This document shows positions 56,498 to 64,000 of a DNA stretch of 64,000 bases, in pieces. Positions within the stretch are counted from its first letter, which is position 1. The number at the start of each line of letters is the position of its first letter. The DNA is from Aphelenchoides besseyi. Lineage: Eukaryota; Nematoda; Chromadorea; Rhabditida; Aphelenchoididae. A program made the position numbers and the translations under genes. The notes under the pieces were generated by a model. It was given only the letters and a program-made list of their open reading frames with translations. It made no database searches and had not been told where the DNA came from. The DNA is taken from positions 13,454,001-13,518,000 of the forward strand of contig JAMPIQ010000001.1 of NCBI GenBank assembly GCA_024699855.1, in the 5' to 3' direction.

Positions 56498-57257
56498 ATG
56501 AGCGAATGGGAGCGTATGGCCGAAAAGCTAAAGGATCGCAACAATCCCATTGTTTTCCTTCAAATGGCTGCAGGTTGGTATCATTAAGATTCCTTGAACA
56601 AACTTTCAGGCGGTGCTCCGATCGGACGAATCGTAATAGAGTTGTTTGCTAATGTTGTGCCACGAACTGCCGAGAACTTTCGTCAACTTTGTACAGGCGA
56701 AATGAAGAAGGACGGGGTGCCGATCGGATACAAAAACTCTCAATTCCATCGAGTCATTAAAGGTTCGTTCAGTTGTCATATTTTTGTTTTGGAATCCAAA
56801 GTTTCAGATTTCATGGTTCAAGGCGGTGACTTTGTTAACGGCGATGGAACAGGTGAGTCAAGTGCTTAGTTAGATTCCAATTGAAACAATCCGTTTGTAG
56901 GAATGACCTCCATCTACGGCCCAAAGTTTGCTGATGAAAACTTTGATTTGAAGCACACCGAAGCAGGAATCCTATCGATGGCCAACGCCGGCGAGGTAGA
57001 ATTGAAAATTTGAATGAACTTTGATTTTTCTTAGGACACGAATGGCTGTCAATTTTTTATTACGTGCGCCAAATGCGACTTCTTAGACGGTAAACACGTG
57101 GTTTTTGGTGAGTTCACAACTTTTCTCCAAGCATTATTTATCTTCAGGTCGCGTGATTGACGGACTCTTGACCGTACGGAAGATCGAAAACGTTCCAACC
57201 GGCCAGAACGGCAAACCGAAGGTGCCAGTGGTTGTGGAACAGTGTGGCGAACTATGA
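56498..57257 (+). CDS. PPIH: Peptidyl-prolyl cis-trans isomerase H (cyclophilin H)
   Basis: Cyclophilin of the U4/U6.U5 tri-snRNP, a proline isomerase acting in pre-mRNA splicing. The ATG at 56498 gives [20 protein letters not shown], then [20 protein letters not shown] with [20 protein letters not shown]. The catalytic strand is [20 protein letters not shown] (split by a 45-bp intron), followed by [40 protein letters not shown] and the end [11 protein letters not shown] at 57257. The [10 protein letters not shown] and [11 protein letters not shown] segments distinguish the H type from cyclophilin A. Active-site residues (R, F, M, Q, F, W/L, H positions) look intact. Introns at about 56573, 56763, 56852, 56996 and 57106. 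Rab21 starts 174 bp downstream on the same strand. Confidence 0.95.
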
Positions 57258-57431
57258 GTTGGGATCTCGTCGTTTTTTGTTTGTTGAACTTTTTATCGTT
57301 TGTGAAGTCACCATGTTGAGTAAATTATTCCACTTGACTATCTCGAGTTCATACGAGCTTAAGAGTTTTGAAGCTCTGTCCACCTACTTGGCTGATAAGC
57401 TCATTCTTTTTATTGCATTGAACTTCAGGCG

Positions 57432-58372
57432 ATGGAATCCAATTCCATGGGGACTTCTGTTCGCTCTGGCAATTCGAGCAGTTTGCGTTCTACGGTCGAT
57501 TCGTTCAAAATCGTTCTGCTGGGCGAAGGAGCAGTCGGAAAGTCTTCAATTCTGATGCGCTATGTTGACGACAAGTTCGTTGAGAATCGAGAGTCAACCA
57601 TTCAAGTGAGTTGTTAGTTAAAATGATTTCTCACTTATCGATTTGAGGCGGCTTTTGCAGCAAAGAAAATTTGCGTTGAAGACCGACAGATTGATTTGAA
57701 CATCTGGTAAGCAAAGAACTCGTCGCTGTAGTCATCTCAAAGATTAAGGGATACGGCTGGACAAGAGAAATTTCATTCGCTTGGACCAATCTACTAGTAA
57801 GTTTTTGTAGACTGCGATCTCTAACTGTTTCATTTAGTCGAGGATCCAATGGCGCTCTTTTGATCTACGATATCACTGATCCGCATTCTTTCCAGAGAGT
57901 GAGTTCAATGACTATGATCAATGGAACGTTGTTGTTCAGGTACAGAAGTGGGTTACAGAGCTGCGTCGGATTCTCGGAGATTCCTGCTCACTTTTCATTG
58001 TTGGGAATAAATTGGATTTGGAGCGAAAGAGAAACGTGCAGAAGGAAGAAGCCGAACGGTTTGTACAAAAGTTTAATTGCATTTCTCGTATCCAAAGCAT
58101 TCAGATTCGCTCAATCTGTTGACGCCGCTTTCTCGGAGTGTTCGGCCAAGGAAAACGTTGGAGTGAATAAGATTTTTGAAGAACTGACAAGAAGTAAGTC
58201 ACCATCATCTTCACGATTTAATTGTTTCTATTTAGCAATGATCAAAAACCACAACGTTCAACTGGAAAACAAACTTCAACGTCAACCGAGTTTACGACGT
58301 CAGGGATCGAGACGCCAACTGCGAATCGCCGATGAAGATCCGCCACAGTCGAATAAACGCAAATGCTGTTAA
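57432..58372 (+). CDS. rab-21: Rab21 small GTPase
   Basis: Prenylated GTPase of early endosomes, involved in integrin traffic and macropinocytosis in other animals. The ATG at 57432 lies three bases behind an AACTTCAG acceptor, so trans-splicing or an operon position is likely. Motifs: G1 GEGAVGKSS (57522), switch I ESTIQAAFAAKKICVEDRQI, G3 [20 protein letters not shown] (57712-57845), G4 VGNKLDLE (about 58000), G5 ECSAKENVGV (58137), and the C-terminal KRKCC prenylation site (58370). The sequences AAFAAKK and [10 protein letters not shown] place it with Rab21 rather than Rab5 or Rab22. Introns at 57606, 57708, 57796, 57900, 58057 and 58195. Normal length, no missing box. Confidence 0.94.
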
Positions 58373-58670
58373 CCTTCCCATCACTTTCCCAAACAAACCG
58401 GTAACTTCAAGTGCATTGTTTGAATTCACGTTTTACGGCCAAATTGTCGCCAGTCACCTATGCTTTCAATTTTCAAGTCGACATGAAGTTCTCTTAGTCT
58501 GAAAGAACGTATCAGATTTCTCTAAACCACAATTTCTAACTTCGAACTTTTCCAATAAACTCATTTGCAAAATCGATCAACACCACCGTGTAAGAACTAA
58601 ATTTATAACCTCACTGTTTACAGACAACAACAATTTAAAGAGAATAGCTCGTCAGATAGCTTCGATTCGA

Positions 58671-58944
58671 CTATGCAGACGATGCAAGCGATTTTTTGAG
58701 TTCTTTGCAAAACTCGTTGTCGTCGTCCAACTCGTCGTCCCAAGTCTGCTGCCATGGCTGAAATCGAGAGAAATCAGACAAGAACTCCAATCAACTTTAC
58801 CTCATAGCCCTTGTATTCTTTTCGCGCTTTTTGGAAACTCGGATCAGCTTTCGGAAACTCTTCGAACTCTTCGTCATCTACGACCAACGGCTCTTCGTCG
58901 ACACAACTCGACGATCGACCGCTTTTCGTTTCGGAATTCGACAT
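58671..58944 (-). CDS. dss-1: DSS1/SEM1, 26S proteasome lid acidic subunit
   Basis: Small acidic disordered protein that joins the proteasome lid, BRCA2 and TREX-2 complexes. The ATG at 58944 (MSNSETKSGRSSSCVDEEPL) is four bases behind an ATTTTTCAG acceptor. Two acidic blocks are split by a 47-bp intron: VDDEEFEEFPKADP in exon 1 and PWQQTWDDELDDDNEF with KELKKSLASSA in exon 2, ending at 58671. The EEFEEFP and W-D/E-rich (TWDDELDDD) motifs separated by a short linker define the family. Length (about 77) is typical. The open frame continues upstream without a stop (see the membrane ORF entry), so a longer product is possible. Confidence 0.87.
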
Positions 58945-59276
58945 TGGAACTGAAAAATTTTCGTATGATCGATCACATGGTTTTTGCGGAAGTAACAAAC
59001 TTTGTGGTAAAGTACGACCATCGAACAATCGTAGCTCATCGTTTATAATAGGTACTTTATCAGTCAAATAAACAAATCAACAAATTCACTTAAAGAATCG
59101 GCATAGGAAACAAAGAAAATGATTTCCATCAAGACAACGGCGATTGTTAGGATAACAAGCAAAGTAAAGGAAACACCAAAATGGGAGAGGCTGTAAAATA
59201 ACAAATCGAAAAAAATATTCAAAATTTGACCGAAAACTTGTCGTTCAATCGAATCTAAAGAGTAAAATAAGTGCAT
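58945..59276 (-). CDS. Candidate small membrane protein upstream of dss-1
   Basis: The ATG at 59276 opens MHLFYSLDSIERQVFGQILN, a strongly hydrophobic frame with a helix FTLLVILTIAVVLMEIIFFV. It either stops at 59064 or is spliced (A|GTGAAT to ATAAAG near 59057) to IINDELRLFDGRTLPQSLLL and QKPCDRSYENFS, a frame that then runs in register into dss-1. It lies 80 bp below the TIAR stop on the same strand, so the three may share a transcript. Could be 3' UTR of TIAR instead. Confidence 0.35.
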
Positions 59277-59355
59277 TTTGGAAGTACGACAAAACTGTTT
59301 TGTGGGAACGAGAATACAAAAATAAAAGAGACAATCGAATAAATAAAAGTCATCG

Positions 59356-61535
59356 TTAATGCTGTTGAGTTGACGGTGGAATACCCTGAACACCGGGCTG
59401 TTGACTCCAATAAGCTTGCCATTGTTGCTGGACCGCCGGATTATTGTAGTAGTGTTGATAGTAGCTCCAATATTGTTGATGCTGTTGAGCATTGGCACCA
59501 GGCGGAAATGCACCCGAATAATACCTACAAGTGGTCATGAAGTTGCTGTTCAAATCCACTTACATTTGTTGGGCTTGAAGTGCTGGATCGACGGCAGAAT
59601 TGCGAGAACTCTAAACATAAGAAGTCATAATCTCGCTACTCTCTTAACGTACATCTGCTTTTCCCCACGAACAACGAATCGATTGACCCATGAATTCCGC
59701 TCCATTCATCTCGTAGATGGCTCGAGCGGCACTGTCCTTCGTATCGAACTTTACGAACGAGTATCCCTGATTCTTGAAATGACGAACATCAGTCACTTGA
59801 CCGAAACGACTGAACACCGCGCGAACATCGTCGTCCGTTGCGTTGGCCGGAATATTGCCAATGTAAACGCTCGTGTTGTCGGGACTTGCTTGATTCATTA
59901 TCTCATCGATACTTTGACGTCCATGATGCGCATCACCACGACCGAAAGCCCCACTCATAGAGCCACCCACCGTTCCACTATTCGCACTACCACCGCGTTC
60001 GTTTTCGTTGCCCGTCGGCTTACGAGTCGCCCAATTAGTGCGAATTGTTCGACGTCCCAACCACTGACCGTTCATCTGCTCGATTGCACGTTCCGCTTCT
60101 TCGCGTTTCGGATAGGAGACAAACCCGTAGCCTTTAGATTTCATTGTTTGTGGATCACGAATCACTTTTGCATCACTGAAACTCGACTTTTAATCGCCAA
60201 AATGTTTGCAACTTACGAAACATCACCAAATGGACTGAAAGCATCTTTAAGCGCTTTGTTGTCGACTTCCGTAGACAAATCACCAACGAAAACATGATAA
60301 TGACCTAAAAACAAGTGTCAAGCGATCCTTCGACAACAATCGAACTTACGACTAGTGTCGATCTTCTGTTGGGTTCCGGGTTGTGTGGCCCAGCTAAACG
60401 AATCCTTGAATAACTAAATGTCTCTTAACTCCTTACTTGACTTTCATCTCCTTATCCAACAGCATACGTTTATTCATCGCTTGAAGAGCCTGAGAAGCGG
60501 AAAGATGATCAGCAAACTCAACAAAGGCATATGGATCGGCCCCACTCTAAAAGTTCCAAAACAATTAGATCGACTCGTGGGTTACATTGAGCTAATCGCA
60601 TTTTTTACTTAAATTCACAGCTAAACAATCAACTGGCTTTCAAATCTGAAGCTCATGTCCCCAACTTTCGTATTCTCGGATACAATTCAAGATGCGCAGT
60701 TCCTTCAATGGACACGAAATTTCGAGGTTGAAAAGCGTTCCGAGTTTTGTGGCTGAAATTCCGATCGAATGGACGAATTTCGTTAACGATGTTCGATCCC
60801 TACGCACGTTCCCACAAAAATTTTACAGAAAAGCAAAAATATGTCAAAAAGAAAAATACTTAAGGTTCTCATTCACGTCTGCGATTAGCGAGAAGAAGTC
60901 CGCGAGCAGCCGTTTTGTCAATCCACAATCAGCTCCAGTAGTGTGGCGGGTTTGGATGGTCAGACGATTGACTCTTCAAATTACTCGCTACTTAGATTAC
61001 GAAGAAACAAAAAGTGAAAAAAAAGTCGTCTGCCCCTCACCGAAAGCTCGACGTTTGCTAGAAAATGATGTGACGAATATAAACACAACAACAAAACGTT
61101 GTAACCCAAATTCATGAGACACCCTAAGATTTCCGTCGACACTCAAGACTTACATCAAAAATCACTTTCGTCTTTAGAATACGACCGATTTGACCGAAAA
61201 GCGTGTTGATGAACTCTTCGGTGATGCTCTGATCGAGATTACCAACATATCTGCAACAACCGAGAAGATTCATAACCACACACAAAAAGTCCGCTTACAG
61301 AATACGTGGTTGGCTCTCGTCGTTTCCGAATTGGAATCCCGCGTTCTGAGCCGCCTGATAGTGATACCGAGCGTTGTAGGCACCGGCGCCGGTCATTTCA
61401 TCGGCACCCGTCGCCGTTGCCATCCCACCAATCGCCGGCGTTCCGTAGTTGAAGGCGCCGGCAAAATTGTTATAAGATGGATACTAAACGACGAAAATCA
61501 AAATCCAAAAACTCCTTTCCAACCACTTACCGCCA
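59356..61535 (-). CDS. tiar: TIA-1/TIAR-type RNA-binding protein, three RRMs and Q/Y-rich tail
   Basis: RNA-binding protein of stress granules and the nucleus that binds U-rich RNA and controls splicing and translation. The ATG at 61535 begins MA, spliced to YPSYNNFAGAFNYGTPAIGG; the frame is also open upstream (RSLFDYPNGFLVERHFYSMA), so a longer N-terminus is possible. RRM1: YVGNLDQSITEEFINTLFGQ and DPYAFVEFADH. RRM2: YHVFVGDLSTEVDNKALKDA and KGYGFVSYPKREEAERAI. RRM3: SVYIGNIPANATDDDVRAVF and QGYSFVKFDTKDSAARAI. The tail (QQHQQYWSYYQHYYNNPAVQ) is prion-like, ending STQQH at 59356. An unusually long intron (about 60640-61150) interrupts RRM1. Trp in SWGKADV after RRM3 matches the family. Confidence 0.93.
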
Positions 61536-64000
61536 TTGAGTAAAAGTGTCGTTCAACCAAAAAACCGTTGGGGTAATCAAACAGTGAACGAGCGTTAGCC
61601 AAGCTGTAAAACTCATCTTGAAACTCGTTGAATCTCACGAGCGAATAACTCGGCAGTTCCGATGAAATTTTCCTCGAAGATGACTCACAAAAATGATTAC
61701 AAATTTTCCGAATAATTCGCCCAGAAAATTCGACTTCAAATCCAAAATCTCCGATCGACGTCGAGACGTCGAAGCGAACGAAAATTCGAGTCGACTTCGA
61801 AGTTTCGAATTCCGAAGCCACTTCCAAAACGTCAACAAACTCACTCTCTCGTCCGAACATCTTCGTTCTCAGCAATCGACCGGCGAAACCGCACGGAAAA
61901 GCCATCAGTTGACATGCTCAGCCGCGCATTCAAACACCAATTTTCGGTTGTTGGCTGTGGAAGCGAGTTTCTCGCCAGGTCTTTGACTTCAAATCGATTT
62001 CTGAGATCGCAAAACTTCATCCTGAGTTTGCAGCTTCTCGAAAGCACACACCAAAATTTCCACTTTCTATTGACATCTCAACCGAAACCTTTTGTTTTAT
62101 GTTAATCGAAGTTTCTGTTCATGATTGACAGCCGTTGATTCGCATGATTCCCGGAACCGGCCGATTGGACTCGAGGCCGAATTCTGGTCATCGAGAAACT
62201 GAAACCGCGCGACGAAAATCGAACAGTCGCGGAATTGACGAGAGTTCTCGAGTGTCGCTGTGAAGAGAGTGGTGGCTTGTGTTTATATTTTGGGAACACA
62301 ACGACCTGCGAAGACAGAAACGAGGTCCGTTGCGCGCTCCAGCATTTGAAGAGGACCAGTTGGTTGCTGATGGATTGACGATGAGTGTGTTGGATGGAGG
62401 GGCTGCTGACTACGAAATTTTCCGCGCAAATCCGCTCGAAATCTCCAGCGGAACGAAAACGAGCGTACAGTCGAACAAAATGGCAATCCGTGAACTTGCT
62501 TCTGTTTCTCTTTCCGGTCTTCTCGATCTTTTGTTTTGCATCGATTGTGCTCACGGACGATTAGTTCATGGACTGCAAGTTCTTTTCCATCTTCGTGACT
62601 GGAAGCTCAGATGCTTTCCACGAGTATGATCTTCGAAGCCGAACAAGTCGTTTCTAAGTATTCTTCGTTACTCACTTAGTTGATCTCTGATACATCCGAG
62701 TTTGTTTTCATCAGGATTCAAGATTGAAAGAACTTCAAGTGCTCAGCGTTGTTCATTGACCCTTCTTTTCTGTTGACCTTCTTTTTTGCGTACTCAACAG
62801 GCAATCCATTGAATTGGGAAGTGAAGCGATGCAGAAATGGCTGATCTACAGATCATAGCAGCGCAACGAATTCATTCCAAGAGATAAGTTTTTCCGTTCA
62901 AACACGAAACTCAATCGTTCCAAGTTTTGATTGTTTTGCTGTTCATTGGACTCGTGCAGCTAATCAAACGTATTGGTTTCTCGGTTTCGCCTAAACCAAT
63001 CGGCGTGTTAACGTACAACGAAGATTGTTTTGCGCTCTTCTGGTCTTCAGAAACTGATTTCTGATTCGAACGCCATCAACTAAAGATTAGAATTTTCGAA
63101 ATAATTGCGCATTCAATTGTTTTTTGTTCGCTTAAGCCGCCCGCTTCTTAAATCCGCTTTATCGTGATCTTACCCTTTCCACCGCTTCGACGGGGTCTCT
63201 GCAGTCTTCTGTTTTGTTTGATTTTGATTGTTGAGGTTGATTGAAAACTTTTGAGCTTAACATCTGAATTGGAGATGACGTCAAACGGAAATTACAAGTC
63301 GATTTTTTGATGCTTTTCATTCTGGACTCGCTTGTCGTTTGCACTTAACTTCTAAGGCGCAAGCTTCACGGATATTTGACGTTCAACTAGGATCGTGTGA
63401 TTAACATAAACATTCAGAAGTGTTCCACATCCTTCCCGAATCGAATGTTCTTGTTTTGACCACTTCATTATCTCAAGTCCACTTCCTTACGATTTTGAGT
63501 GTTTGCAACGAACCGGTTTGACGACAATAACACAAGCAATTGGGCAACACAATACGGAAATACGACTTGCTGTCGTAAACACAGTTATTCATGTTCTTAG
63601 ACGTGTGGAATGAGCGTCTAACTCGGTTGTGAATCTGAAGGTCAGATGTCAACTCGATTAGAAGTTTCTTAAGCTCTTGCTAACCATTCGCTCTTCAAGT
63701 GAGTCGTTATCCCTTTTCATGCACAATTTAACATGTTACGTGAATTGACAACCGAAACAAACGTACTCTCCAGTTCCGCGTTGCAACACGCTAATCTCGT
63801 TTTTAATTCGCTCCGCCAATGCACGGTTGTCGTAATTCGGGATCTTGTTGCGAGTCAAACAAACTGAATATGTGTAAAGAATAAGAGTTCTCTTTCGATT
63901 ACAGTAATCAAATCAACTTGGAGTTCAACCATGATGTTATTTAGTGAACTTTTGTCTTCACATCTTCGATGTGTAAAAGAATCGATCAATGTGACAGTCA
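61536..64000. other. Upstream region of TIAR and flank, no gene supported
   Basis: Contains the 5' region of the TIAR gene, including an in-frame upstream extension to about 61640. Two overlapping frames at 62102-62629 lie on opposite strands and show no domain, intron or acceptor. From 62.7 kb to the end I see only short random frames. Confidence 0.45.

Noticed and set aside
59401..60297. 298-codon plus-strand ORF opposite TIAR
   Set aside because: Antisense to three clear RRM exons; no domain of its own.
60692..61117. 141-codon plus-strand ORF inside the TIAR intron
   Set aside because: No homology or splice sites; the host intron is long for this genome but nothing in it reads as a nested gene.
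62102..62629. Overlapping opposite-strand ORFs of 150 and 116 codons
   Set aside because: Neither shows a domain, intron or acceptor; both could arise by chance in a slightly GC-richer patch.
1..64000. tRNA, rRNA, CRISPR arrays or bacterial-type operons
   Set aside because: I scanned by eye for the tRNA B box, direct-repeat arrays and Shine-Dalgarno-led gene strings and found none; the intron-rich structure is eukaryotic. A tRNA search by covariance model would be decisive.

Overview
The window looks like a compact nematode genome. Most introns are 35-60 bp with GT...TTTCAG borders. Several first coding exons sit a few bases behind a TTTCAG-type acceptor with no upstream exon, as expected for spliced-leader trans-splicing. 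The gene content also fits: a lamin-type cytoplasmic intermediate filament, a DEG/ENaC channel, a tandem run of serpentine chemoreceptors, an alpha-1,3-fucosyltransferase and MIF. I cannot name the species. All gene models below were spliced by eye from frame continuity and splice consensus, so exon ends are approximate.

Layout. 1-1685: 3' flank, no gene seen. 1686-3724 (-): intermediate filament. 4110-5935 (+): DEG/ENaC subunit. 7345-9048 (+): sugar-porter MFS transporter. 9186-13729 (-): three paralogous seven-helix receptors. 14921-15935 (-): secreted unknown. 16690-18210 (+): fucosyltransferase. 18694-18960 (-): small conserved-looking protein. 19381-19796: foldback hairpin repeat. 22504-23134 (-): putative DNA-binding protein with a POU-specific-like helix-turn-helix. 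23993-24610 (-): secreted Lys/Glu-rich protein.

26.38-41.9 kb is the accessory part: a unit of about 5.7 kb (called C-B-A here) is present once inverted on the left and about twice in direct orientation on the right, around a 100-N assembly gap (32134-32233). The unit carries unrecognised small genes; some copies are open and others are frameshifted. It has been hit by an RTE-like LINE fragment, a 190-bp insertion and a MITE-like element, each visible against an empty site in a sister copy.

42-50.9 kb (-): a tandem-PWWP protein, a long disordered Tyr/Arg/Ser-rich protein, a partial unknown, and MIF. 51.2-52.8 kb (+): an unknown multi-exon gene. 53.3-55.9 kb (-): carnitine palmitoyltransferase I. 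56.5-58.4 kb (+): cyclophilin H followed 174 bp later by Rab21, a possible operon. 58.7-61.5 kb (-): a TIA-1/TIAR RNA-binding protein, a small membrane ORF, and the proteasome/BRCA2 acidic factor DSS1/SEM1. The remainder to 64 kb shows no gene I can support.

The recognised single-copy genes are unrelated housekeeping functions: cytoskeleton, transport, glycosylation, fatty-acid import, splicing, vesicle traffic, proteasome and mRNA control. They do not form one pathway. The lineage-specific material is the chemoreceptor trio and the duplicated block.
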